Part shown: piece after piece, positions 28,430 to 36,477 of the stretch
Layout of the letters: each line of letters starts with the position of its first letter
Position numbering within the stretch: the first letter of the stretch is position 1
Source of the DNA: Phenylobacterium parvum
GTDB taxonomy: Bacteria > Pseudomonadota > Alphaproteobacteria > Caulobacterales > Caulobacteraceae
NCBI GenBank assembly: GCA_029977805.1
Contig: JAPOKE010000009.1
Span: 1-37,109, forward strand
Reading direction: 5' to 3'
DNA length: 37,109 nt
Notes under the pieces: model-generated
Told to the model about the DNA's origin: nothing
The model's database searches: none
Seen by the model: the letters and a program-made list of their open reading frames with translations, nothing else
Position numbers and translations under genes: made by a program

Positions 28430-28481
28430 GCTAACAGATACCTTGCGATAGATACCTCCTCAGAAGAAGGAGGCGTCTGTC

Positions 28482-28808
28482 TTGCCCGAAGCCGTACAGG
28501 TTCAGCTGAAGAGGGGGGTCCTGGAGCTTTGCGTCCTGGCCCTGCTCTCCCGCGCCGACGCCTACGCCTATGACATCGCCGCCCGCCTCGCGGCGGCGAT
28601 CGACATGGGCGAAGGCACGATCTACCCCCTCATGCGCCGGATGCAGTCCGATGGACTGGTCGACACCTACCTGGTCGAAAGCCCGTCCGGTCCCCCCCGA
28701 AAGTACTACCGGCTGACCCCTGCGGGTCGGAGCAGCCTCGCCGCCCAGAAGGCGGAGTGGGTGTCCTTCTCCGCCGCCGTCGGTCAAATCCTTGGAGACG
28801 AACAATGA
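28482..28808 (+). CDS. PadR-family transcriptional regulator
   Basis: TTG start after AAGGAGG; LKRGVLELCVLALLSRADAYAYDIAARL…GEGTIYPLMRRMQSDGLVDTYLVESPSGPPRKYYRLTPAGRSSL. Confidence 0.92.
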   Translation: MPEAVQVQLKRGVLELCVLALLSRADAYAYDIAARLAAAIDMGEGTIYPLMRRMQSDGLVDTYLVESPSGPPRKYYRLTPAGRSSLAAQKAEWVSFSAAVGQILGDEQ

Positions 28809-29380
28809 GCCGTGAGCTCTTCCTGGGCCGGTTGAGGACCGGTCTCGCCGGCCTGCCGCCGGAAACCATCGAGGACTATGTGGCGGACTACGCCGCCCAC
28901 TTCGACGAGGGCGTCGCCGCCGGCCGCAGCGAGGCTGACGTCGCTGCGGGCCTCGGCGATCCCTCCCGCCTCGCGCGGGAGCTTAAGGCCGAGGCCGGCC
29001 TCAAGCGCTGGGAGACAGAGCGCAATCCCTCCGCCGCGGCGGGCGCCATTTTCGCGGTGCTGGGCCTCGGGGTCCTGGACGTGGTGATCCTGCTGCCGAT
29101 CCTGTTGCCCATCCTGGGCACGCTGCTCGGCTTCGCCATCGCCTCGGTGGCCGGCTTCGCCGCCGGCGCCTTCGTCTTCGTCGCCGGCGCCCTCGCCGGC
29201 GCCGCCCGTGACATCGGCGCAGCCATGCTGGCGGGCCTGGGCGTGATGGCGGGCTCCGTCTCGGTCGGGGCCCTGACGGCCCTCGTCACCATCGGCCTGG
29301 TCAACGCCCTGGTCTGGTACGGCCGGCTGCACCTGAAGCTTCTCAAGCCCGCCCTCGAGGGCGGGGAGGTCCGCAAATGA
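28805..29380 (+). CDS. HAAS/DUF1700-family membrane protein
   Basis: ATGA overlap with padR; N-terminal LFLGRLRTGLAGLPPETIEDYVADYAAHFDEGVAAGRSEADVAAGLGDPSRLARELKAE followed by TM segments. Confidence 0.85.
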   Translation: MSRELFLGRLRTGLAGLPPETIEDYVADYAAHFDEGVAAGRSEADVAAGLGDPSRLARELKAEAGLKRWETERNPSAAAGAIFAVLGLGVLDVVILLPILLPILGTLLGFAIASVAGFAAGAFVFVAGALAGAARDIGAAMLAGLGVMAGSVSVGALTALVTIGLVNALVWYGRLHLKLLKPALEGGEVRK

Positions 29381-30129
29381 TCCGCACCCTCGCCATCATC
29401 GCCGCCGCCGCCTTCATCCTCTGCATCGGCTCCCTGTCCGGGGCCCTCGCCCTCGCAGGGGGGGCTGAAGGGCTGGAGCAGAAGATCGAAAGCTTCGCCA
29501 AGAACGCCAACATCCACATCGAGACCGATGAGGGCGACGAGATCGTCCTGGGACACGACGGGGGCCCCCGCGCCACCCGAAAGCTGGCCTGGGACGGATC
29601 GGACACCCTGGAGATCGACGCCTTCGCCGACGTCACCTACATCCAGGGGCCCGCCGCCAGCGTCAGCCTCGAAGGCCCCGCCGCCCTGCTGGACCGCGTC
29701 ACCATCAAGGACGGCCGGATCGACTTCGACGGTCGCCGCTGGAAGGGCGGCGCGCTGAAGGTGGTCATCGAGGCGCCGGGAGTCACCCATTTCGACTTGG
29801 GCGGGGTCCAGGACCTCAAGATCACCGGCTATGACCAGGACACCCTTGAGATCAGCCTCAGCGGCGCCGGACGGGTGACCGCCTCCGGCAAGGCCCGCAG
29901 GGCGAGCCTCGACATCTCCGGGACCGGCGCGGCCAACCTCGCCGCACTGGAGCTCAAGGAGGCCGAGGTCGACCTGTCCGGCGCCGGCAAGGCCACCCTC
30001 GGCCCCAAGGACTCTGCGAAGATCGACGTCTCCGGCATCGGCGAGGTGGAGCTGACCCGCCGTCCGGCCCAGCTGGAGCAGAACATCTCCGGCGCCGGCC
30101 GGGTGAGCCAGCCGGGTCTTCCGGGCTAG
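29377..30129 (+). CDS. GIN-domain (DUF2807-like) putative exported/auto-transporter-adhesin-head-like protein
   Basis: ATGA overlap; N-terminal TM/signal; repeated beta-helix SGxG elements (ISLSGAGRV, LDISGTGAANL, VDLSGAGKATL, IDVSGIGEVEL, NISGAGRV). Confidence 0.8.
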   Translation: MIRTLAIIAAAAFILCIGSLSGALALAGGAEGLEQKIESFAKNANIHIETDEGDEIVLGHDGGPRATRKLAWDGSDTLEIDAFADVTYIQGPAASVSLEGPAALLDRVTIKDGRIDFDGRRWKGGALKVVIEAPGVTHFDLGGVQDLKITGYDQDTLEISLSGAGRVTASGKARRASLDISGTGAANLAALELKEAEVDLSGAGKATLGPKDSAKIDVSGIGEVELTRRPAQLEQNISGAGRVSQPGLPG

Positions 30130-30162
30130 GGATTTCAGGGCCCGGTCCTCAGCGGCCGCCCT

Positions 30163-30206
30163 GGGCGGAAGGGAACACCTCCAGGATCCCTTCCGCCCTT
30201 CTTCCT
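30163..30206 (+). terminator. Intrinsic terminator: GGGCGGAAGGGA-N12-TCCCTTCCGCCC-TTCTTCCT
   Basis: Perfect 12-bp stem (30163-30174 with 30187-30198) followed by a T-rich run, 34 bp after the GIN-domain gene. Confidence 0.8.
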
Positions 30207-30352
30207 GCCCGGGGCGCCGCCCGCCGCCCCGACATGGCCCAGGGCTAAGGCGTCCGGCCGCTCGAATTTCCGTCCCTCGACCGCTGATCCGGCTTGACGC
30301 CCGCCGCCCCCGTGCGGTCCTTCATTCCCGACACACAACGGGAGGATGACCC

Positions 30353-31138
30353 ATGGCCTATCGGCCTTTTGATCTGACGGGAAAGGTGGCCCTGGTCACC
30401 GGCGGAAACGGCGGCATCGGCTTCGGCATGGTCGAGGCGCTCGCCCAGGCCGGGGCGGACGTGGTCATCTGGGGCTCCAACGGCAAGAAGAACGCCGCCG
30501 CCGCCGAGGCGCTCAAGGACTCCGGCGTCCGGGTGCTGACCCAGGTGGTGGACGTGGCCGACGAGAACGCCGTGCGCGAGGGCATGGCCGAGGCGGTCCG
30601 CCAGATGGGCCGGATCGACACCGTGGTGGCCAACGCCGGCATCGGCGGCGGCGCCTCCTCCTTCGCCGAATTCCCCACCGAGACCTACCGGCGGGTCCTG
30701 GCGGTCAACCTGGACGGCGTCTTCTTCACCTTCCGCGAGGCCTGCAAGCACATGGTCGCCCGTGCCGAAGGCGGCGACAAGGCGGGCGGATCCCTGGTCG
30801 TGATCTCCTCCCTGTCGGCCTACGACGGCGCGCCGCGCAACGAGGCCTACGCCGCCACCAAGGGCGCGGTGATCTCCATGATCCGGGCCATCGCCGTGGA
30901 GCACGCCCGCTACGGCGTGCGCGCCAACGCCGTCCTGCCCGGCTGGATCGCCACCGACATGACCGCCGGCGCCCAGGGCAATGACAAGTTCAACGATGCG
31001 GTGATCCGCCGGGTGCCCGTCCGCCGCTGGGGTCAGCCGGCCGACTTCGGCGGCATCGCGGTCTACCTGGCGTCCGACGCCTCGGCCTTCCACACCGGCG
31101 ACAGCTTCCTGATCGACGGCGGCTACGGGATCTTCTGA
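30353..31138 (+). CDS. SDR-family NAD(P)-dependent oxidoreductase
   Basis: VTGGNGGIGFGMVEAL, NAGIGGGASSF, YAATKGAVISMIRAIAVEHARYGVRANAVLPGWIATDM. Confidence 0.9.
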   Translation: MAYRPFDLTGKVALVTGGNGGIGFGMVEALAQAGADVVIWGSNGKKNAAAAEALKDSGVRVLTQVVDVADENAVREGMAEAVRQMGRIDTVVANAGIGGGASSFAEFPTETYRRVLAVNLDGVFFTFREACKHMVARAEGGDKAGGSLVVISSLSAYDGAPRNEAYAATKGAVISMIRAIAVEHARYGVRANAVLPGWIATDMTAGAQGNDKFNDAVIRRVPVRRWGQPADFGGIAVYLASDASAFHTGDSFLIDGGYGIF

Positions 31139-31150
31139 ACCCCTCCCGGG

Positions 31151-32335
31151 TCAGACCTTGTCGAGGGCCTGGAGGACGTCGTCCGCCAGGTCCCCGGCGT
31201 CCTCCAGCCCGACGCTCATCCGCACCCAGCCCTCGGTGAGGCCGATCTCGAGCCGCTCGGATTCCGACATCGACCGGTGGGTCGTTGTGCTGGGGTGGGT
31301 GGCCATGGACTTGGCGTCGCCCAGGTTGTTCGAGATGTCGACGATCCCGAGGGCGTCCAGGAAGGCCCAGGCCCGGGCGCGGTCGCCGAGGTCGAAGGCC
31401 ACGACATTGCCGGGGCCGCTCATCTGGCGGGCGATCAGGTTCGCCTGGGGATGGTCCGGCCGGCCCGGGAAGACCACCCGCCGGACGGCGGCGTGGCTGG
31501 CCAGAGCCTCGGTCACCCGTACGGCGTTGTCGGCCTGGCGCCGGACCCTCAGGTCCAGGGTCTCCAGCCCCTTGAGCAGGACCCAGGCGTTGAACGGCGA
31601 CAGGGCCGGGCCGGTATGCCTCAGGATGTCGCGGTAGGACTCGGTCATCAGTTCGGCGCCGCCCAGGATGGCGCCGCCCAGCACCCGTCCCTGGCCGTCG
31701 ATGTGCTTGGTGGCCGAATAGACGACGATGTCCGCTCCCAGCTCGAGCGGCTTCTGGAAGACGGGCGTGGCGAAGACATTGTCCACGACCAGGCGGGCTC
31801 CGGCCTGGTGGGCGATCTCCGCGACCTCGGCGATGGGGGTGACCTCGAGCAGGGGATTGGCCGGGCTCTCCACCAGGAAGGCCCGGGTGTTCGGCCGCAC
31901 GGCGGCGGCCCAGGCGGCCGGGTCGGTGGCGTCGACGAAGGTCACCTCCACGCCGAAGCGCGGCATCCACTGCGACAGGATCCAGCGGCAGGAGCCGAAA
32001 AGCGCCCGGCCGGCCACCACGTGGTCGCCCGCCCGCACCAGGCCCTGCAGGGCCACATGGACGGCGGACATGCCCGAGGCGGTGGCGCGGCAGACCTCGG
32101 CGCCCTCCAGAAGGGCCAGCCTGTCCTCGAACATCTGCGTCGTGGGGTTGCCGAAGCGCTGGTAGATGAAGCCCGGATCCTCGCCCGAGAAGCGCCGGTC
32201 CGCCGCCGCCGCGCTGTCGTAGGCGAAGCTCTGGGTCAGGAAGAGGGCCTCGGAGATCTCCCCGTAGGGCGAGCGGGCCATGCCGCCGCGCACCATCCGG
32301 GTCTGGGGCTTCCAGTCCTTGGGGCTCTTGGTCAT
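31151..32335 (-). CDS. metZ: O-succinylhomoserine sulfhydrylase
   Basis: PLP Cys/Met metabolism family: GNPTTQMFEDRLALLEGAE, ATASGMSAVHVAL, VDNVFATPVFQKPLELGADIVVYSATKHIDGQGRVLGG, RMSVGLED. Confidence 0.9.
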   Translation of the reverse strand: MTKSPKDWKPQTRMVRGGMARSPYGEISEALFLTQSFAYDSAAAADRRFSGEDPGFIYQRFGNPTTQMFEDRLALLEGAEVCRATASGMSAVHVALQGLVRAGDHVVAGRALFGSCRWILSQWMPRFGVEVTFVDATDPAAWAAAVRPNTRAFLVESPANPLLEVTPIAEVAEIAHQAGARLVVDNVFATPVFQKPLELGADIVVYSATKHIDGQGRVLGGAILGGAELMTESYRDILRHTGPALSPFNAWVLLKGLETLDLRVRRQADNAVRVTEALASHAAVRRVVFPGRPDHPQANLIARQMSGPGNVVAFDLGDRARAWAFLDALGIVDISNNLGDAKSMATHPSTTTHRSMSESERLEIGLTEGWVRMSVGLEDAGDLADDVLQALDKV

Positions 32336-32442
32336 GGTCTGTCTCCGTCCTTCGCGCCTGCTTCAACAGGGCTGGGCGCTGCAGGTCAAGCGACCGCGCC
32401 GATGGCCTTGCCAATCGGCGCCCCGGCGGCGAGTGTCGACCC

Positions 32443-33465
32443 ATGTCCGAGACTTCGCCCGCAGGGATTCTGCCCTGCCAGACCCTGGAGGCCCTGATCG
32501 CGCGCGAGGCGATCACCGCCGCCCGGCCCTTCGACGCCGACCAGGTCCAGCCCGCCAGCCTCGACCTGCGCCTCGGCGCCCGCGCCTGGCGGGTCCGAGC
32601 CTCCTTCCTGCCCCGTCCCGGCCGCACGGTGGCCGACCGGCTCGCCGACGTGGTCATGCACGAGATCGACCTCTCCGCCGGCGCCGTCCTGGAGCGCGGC
32701 TGCGTCTACATCGCCGAGCTCCAGGAGGCCCTGGCCCTGCCCGCCGGGGTCTCGGCCCGCGCCAACCCCAAGAGCTCCACCGGGCGGCTGGACGTCTTCG
32801 TCCGCCTGCTCACGGACCACCAGCCCGCCTTCGACGACGTGGCTGACGGCTACCGGGGCCCGGCCTTCATCGAGATCGCCCCGCAGACCTTCTCGGTCCT
32901 GGTCCGCGCCGGCACGCGCCTGAACCAGTTGCGCCTCAAGCGCGGCGCCCCGCCCCGGCTGGCCACGGTCAGCGTCGGGGTCGACCTGGAGAGCGACGAG
33001 GTCGCCGGCTTCCGCGCCCGCCGCCACGCCGGGGTGGTCGACATGGACCGGGTGGCCGGCCATGACCCCCGCGACTTCTGGGAGCCGCTCACCCCCCGGC
33101 GCGGGGAGCTGCTGCTCGACCCGGGCGAGTTCTACATCCTGGCCTCCCGCGAGGCGGTGGAGATCCCCGTCCTGCAGGCGGCGGAGATGACCCCGATCGA
33201 CCCCTCCGTGGGCGAGTTCCGGGTCCACTACGCCGGCTTCTTCGATCCGGGCTTCGGCGCCGCCGAGGCGGGCGCCGCGGGGTCACGGGGCGTCCTGGAG
33301 GTGCGCAGCCATGAGACGCCCTTCCTGCTGGAGCATGGCCAGACCGTGGCCCGGCTGGTCTACGAGCCCCTGACCGAGCGCCCGTCGCGGCTCTACGGCG
33401 AGGGCGGGGGGCACTACCAGAGGCAGGGCCTGCGGCTCTCCAAGCACTTCCGCCCCTGGGGCTGA
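32443..33465 (+). CDS. dcd: 2'-deoxycytidine 5'-triphosphate deaminase (long alphaproteobacterial type)
   Basis: QVQPASLDLRLGARAWRVRASFLP, ANPKSSTGRLDVFVRLLTD, FIEIAPQTFSVLVRAGTRLNQLRL; tandem dUTPase-like fold length. Confidence 0.88.
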   Translation: MSETSPAGILPCQTLEALIAREAITAARPFDADQVQPASLDLRLGARAWRVRASFLPRPGRTVADRLADVVMHEIDLSAGAVLERGCVYIAELQEALALPAGVSARANPKSSTGRLDVFVRLLTDHQPAFDDVADGYRGPAFIEIAPQTFSVLVRAGTRLNQLRLKRGAPPRLATVSVGVDLESDEVAGFRARRHAGVVDMDRVAGHDPRDFWEPLTPRRGELLLDPGEFYILASREAVEIPVLQAAEMTPIDPSVGEFRVHYAGFFDPGFGAAEAGAAGSRGVLEVRSHETPFLLEHGQTVARLVYEPLTERPSRLYGEGGGHYQRQGLRLSKHFRPWG

Positions 33466-33472
33466 GCCGGGC

Positions 33473-34336
33473 TCAGAGCCGGTCGCGGACCGGCAGCTTC
33501 ATGGTCGAGAAGCGGTCGTCCAGGTGCTCGATCTCGAGGAAGCCGGACGAGGCGCCGAAGGGCTTGTAGATCGAGAAGGTCTTGGCGATCCCCAGGGTGG
33601 CGGCGCTCTCCAGGGGCGAGACGAAACTGCAGTCCCGGTCGAGCCAGTGGGGCTGGGCCATCCAGTAGGACAGCTGGTCGCGGGTGAGGGCGTAGAAGCC
33701 GGAGTGCGGGTTGCGGGCCCGCTGGAAGACCCCGTTCCGGCCGAAGGGCGATCCGTAGAGGGTCTCCTCGTCAGCCACGTGCCGCTTCATGTCCGCGGCG
33801 AGGGCCGGGGCGAGGTCGCCGTCGATGTAGGTCTTGGGGGCGTGCCCGCGGGGGTTCAGCTCCACCCGGTTGGGCATCAGCACCCGGCGCGGGCCGAAGG
33901 TGCGGTTGAACCAGGCCAGCTTGTCGACGAAGGCCGGGTCGTTGATCTTCAGGTCGTCCTCGCTGAAGACGAACAGGTCGTAGAGGTTCCGCCAGGCGGC
34001 GAACAGGCCCTGGGCGGTGAAGCCCAGCATGCGGGGGTCGTCGAGGTTGTGCTTGGCCACCCGCACGCCCATGGCCGTGCAGAACTCCGGCGTCATCAGG
34101 TGCTTCTCGCCGGTGGTGGAGACCACGATGTCCACCGTGTCCTCCGACCGGGGCCCCATGTGGAAGGACCGGGAACCGACATCGAGCATGGCGCTCGGGC
34201 CGAAGTGCGCCCGCCAGCTGCGGATGGCGCCCTCAACCGCCGCCTTGCGGTCGGCCTCGCGGCTGCCGTCCGTCGAGGCGTGCCGGGGCTTGGCCTCGGC
34301 GGCGAAGTAGTGAGCGAAGATGACCAGGATGCGCAT
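33473..34336 (-). CDS. Hypothetical protein, possible GT-A glycosyltransferase-like
   Basis: 287 aa ORF starting MRILVIFAHYFAAEAKPRHAS; 'DLFVFSEDDLKI' acidic motif after a predicted strand; start well placed. Confidence 0.6.
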   Translation of the reverse strand: MRILVIFAHYFAAEAKPRHASTDGSREADRKAAVEGAIRSWRAHFGPSAMLDVGSRSFHMGPRSEDTVDIVVSTTGEKHLMTPEFCTAMGVRVAKHNLDDPRMLGFTAQGLFAAWRNLYDLFVFSEDDLKINDPAFVDKLAWFNRTFGPRRVLMPNRVELNPRGHAPKTYIDGDLAPALAADMKRHVADEETLYGSPFGRNGVFQRARNPHSGFYALTRDQLSYWMAQPHWLDRDCSFVSPLESAATLGIAKTFSIYKPFGASSGFLEIEHLDDRFSTMKLPVRDRL

Positions 34337-34440
34337 GGGGATCCGCCCTCGTGTGTCCCCCGCTTCCTACAGCCCGACGCGCCCCGGGGAAAGCCGCGGC
34401 CTTGAGCCCCGCCCTCCCGGGCTGTAAGGAGGGAAGGCGC

Positions 34441-34515
34441 GCGGGCGTAGTTCAGAGGTAGAACGCAAGCTTCCCAAGCTTGATGTCAGGGGTTCGATTC
34501 CCCTCGCCCGCTCCA
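34441..34515 (+). tRNA. tRNA-Gly (anticodon CCC), CCA encoded
   Basis: Cloverleaf: GCGGGCG/CGCCCGC acceptor, D-arm GTTC…GAAC, anticodon arm CAAGC-TTCCCAA-GCTTG, T-arm AGGGG-TTCGATT-CCCCT, discriminator T, CCA at 34513-34515. Confidence 0.95.
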
Positions 34516-34523
34516 AACCCTCC

Positions 34524-34904
34524 CTACCCCTCAGGAAGACTGAAGGCGCACAGCTTGTTGCCGTCCAGGTCTCGGAAGTAGGCGAACCACCAGCCGGGGC
34601 CGCGCAGGCCGGGAGCGCCCTCGCAGGTTCCGCCAAGCTCCAGGGCCCGGGCGTGCAGGGCGTCGACCTCGGCGCGGGTCTCGCAGCGAAAGGCGAACAT
34701 CGCGCCATTGCCCACCGTGGCGGGCTTCCCGTCGAAGGGGCCCAGGACGCCGAACCCGGGAACGCCGTCCCGGCCATAGACCCTCCCGCCGGAAGGGTGC
34801 TCGAAGAGGGCCGGCAGGCCCGCCACCGCCATCAGCTCATCGTAGAAGGCCTTGGCCTCCTCCAGCCGGTTGGAACCCACGGTCGCATAGGCAAGGGTCG
34901 CCAT
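34524..34904 (-). CDS. VOC-family (glyoxalase/bleomycin-resistance-like) protein
   Basis: MATLAYATVGSNRLEEAKAFYDELM…GWWFAYFRDLDGNKLCAFSLPEG. Confidence 0.88.
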   Translation of the reverse strand: MATLAYATVGSNRLEEAKAFYDELMAVAGLPALFEHPSGGRVYGRDGVPGFGVLGPFDGKPATVGNGAMFAFRCETRAEVDALHARALELGGTCEGAPGLRGPGWWFAYFRDLDGNKLCAFSLPEG

Positions 34905-35131
34905 TTCCGTCGCGCCTCTGAACTGGGATCCGTGTCCATTCCGGATCTGCAAGGGTCAGTGAACCTGACCTGTCCGGGCGAGGGAAGGCCGATTCCCGCC
35001 CTTCAGGGAGCCCCCGGGGCGCATTCCCGCGCCGGCCTCCGGAAGGGCTCGACGCCGTCGTCCGGTCAGGCCAAGAAGGGCGGTGACGACCGCTCGGGCC
35101 CCGGGCGTCGCAGAGCTTTCTGGAGTCCGGG

Positions 35132-35425
35132 GTGGAACTGCCCCCCGCCGCCGTATCCGTCTTCCTCGCCTTCCTGGATGCGACCATCACCCATTTCGGG
35201 CTCAAGGGAGGGCGGGTCGAGGAGGCGAACGACGCCGTCCTTTGGGTCTATCGCCGACTGCCGCCGCCGGTGTTCATCGCCGTCTTCGCTCTGGTCGCCG
35301 GGGCGATCTCCCTTGTCCTGTCCCGCCTGTTCGGCCTTGCCGGCCAGGCGGGCTTCGTCGCCGCAGGCCTTCTTCCGGTGATCTGGAACATCTGGCTTCT
35401 CTTCCGGACCCGCAAGGCGGGCTAG
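35132..35425 (+). CDS. Small hypothetical membrane protein, 97 aa
   Basis: GTG start; two hydrophobic segments (PPPVFIAVFALVAGAISLVLSRLFG, GFVAAGLLPVIWNIWLLF). Confidence 0.55.
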   Translation: MELPPAAVSVFLAFLDATITHFGLKGGRVEEANDAVLWVYRRLPPPVFIAVFALVAGAISLVLSRLFGLAGQAGFVAAGLLPVIWNIWLLFRTRKAG

Positions 35426-35439
35426 CCGGACCTGCCGAA

Positions 35440-36477
35440 CTAGGGAGTGGGCGTCCGAACGGCCATGAGGATCTCCGCCCAGGAGGCGAGCTTGAAGTTC
35501 TGGGCGTCCGGGGCGTTGTCACCATCCTGCGCCACGAAGAGGCCGTCGGGGTAGGTGCGACTGAAGCGGCCCGGCGCAAGGGCGATTCCGTCGGTCTCCT
35601 CCGTCGCGCCGATGGGTCCGCCGGCGATCCGGAACCGGCCGGCGGGTGCGAGGTCCGGCAGGCGGTAGAGGGCGTAGGCGTTGTCGCCCTGGCTGGAGAC
35701 GACCAGCCATCCGCCCGTTCGACCCTCAGCTGCAAGGGCGAGACCTTCGACATCCGGGACGAGCTGGACCCCGTCGGCGCGGATCGCCAGGCGCCCCTCC
35801 GCCGACGCCCCAGGTTGGGCGTCAAATACCCAGCCCCCGGCCTTCTCCTCGCCGACAAACAACCGGCCCGTCCGGCTATCGACGACGCAGCCCTCGGCCT
35901 GGGAGGGAACCCGCAGGGTCCGGACGATCGTTCCGGTCGCCTTCGTCCTTCCCAGGTCAAGGCGTACCTGGACGATCTGCCCATCCTTGAGCACGGAGAA
36001 GGCGTGGACCTGGCGGTCCAGCACCGCTAGGCAGACGCCGTAGGCCTCCCCGGCGCCTCCCTCTGCCTCCCCGAGGGGCTGGAGAGAACCCTTACGGGTA
36101 TCGAGCCGGTACACCTTCAGGAACGCCTTCGCCGGATCATTCCGGTCTGAGGCGACGACGATTACGCCCCGGGCGCCGAGGTCGACGAGGTCCACGTTGT
36201 TGACTCGCCCGGCCGGGGTGAAATGAACGCTCTCTCCCGACAGACGATAGACGTGAAGGCCCGCCTTCTTGTCGGTGCCGACGATCAGACTCTTCTCCGG
36301 GTTGCGGGGATCACGCCAGATGGCGGGATCATCCGCGGCGTCGTCCGCAACCGTCCCGACAGGGAGGGTCTGTCCCCGGGCCGGGACACTGGCCGTCTGG
36401 GCCTGGACGCCCCCGGCGGCGAGACCCATCGCCAGGAAGCCCAGAACCAGCCCCTTCAGCCGCGCCGCCATCATCAT
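35440..36477 (-). CDS. Beta-propeller phytase (3-phytase)
   Basis: Signal peptide; DDPAIWRDPRNPEKSLIVGTDKKAGLHVY, GRVNNVDL, SDRNDPAKAFLKVY, AYGVCLAV, QAEGCVVDSRTGRLFVGEE, DVEGLAL, SSQGDNAYALY. Start taken at 36477 (first Met of MMMAARLKG), TGATG contact with the upstream gene. Confidence 0.9.
   Translation of the reverse strand: MMMAARLKGLVLGFLAMGLAAGGVQAQTASVPARGQTLPVGTVADDAADDPAIWRDPRNPEKSLIVGTDKKAGLHVYRLSGESVHFTPAGRVNNVDLVDLGARGVIVVASDRNDPAKAFLKVYRLDTRKGSLQPLGEAEGGAGEAYGVCLAVLDRQVHAFSVLKDGQIVQVRLDLGRTKATGTIVRTLRVPSQAEGCVVDSRTGRLFVGEEKAGGWVFDAQPGASAEGRLAIRADGVQLVPDVEGLALAAEGRTGGWLVVSSQGDNAYALYRLPDLAPAGRFRIAGGPIGATEETDGIALAPGRFSRTYPDGLFVAQDGDNAPDAQNFKLASWAEILMAVRTPTP

Noticed and set aside
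32336-32442. Possible SAM-II riboswitch upstream of metZ
   Set aside because: Looked for the conserved SAM-II core in the 107-bp metZ/dcd intergenic and did not find it; only weak GCGGTCGCTTGACCTGCAGC similarity. A covariance-model search would settle it.
34441-34515. tRNA-Gly as integration site for a mobile element
   Set aside because: No integrase, no duplicated tRNA 3' end and only housekeeping-like genes nearby.
34927-34947. GATCCG-N9-CGGATC inverted repeat upstream of the VOC gene
   Set aside because: Only 6-bp arms with no further half-sites; not distinguishable from chance in GC-rich DNA.
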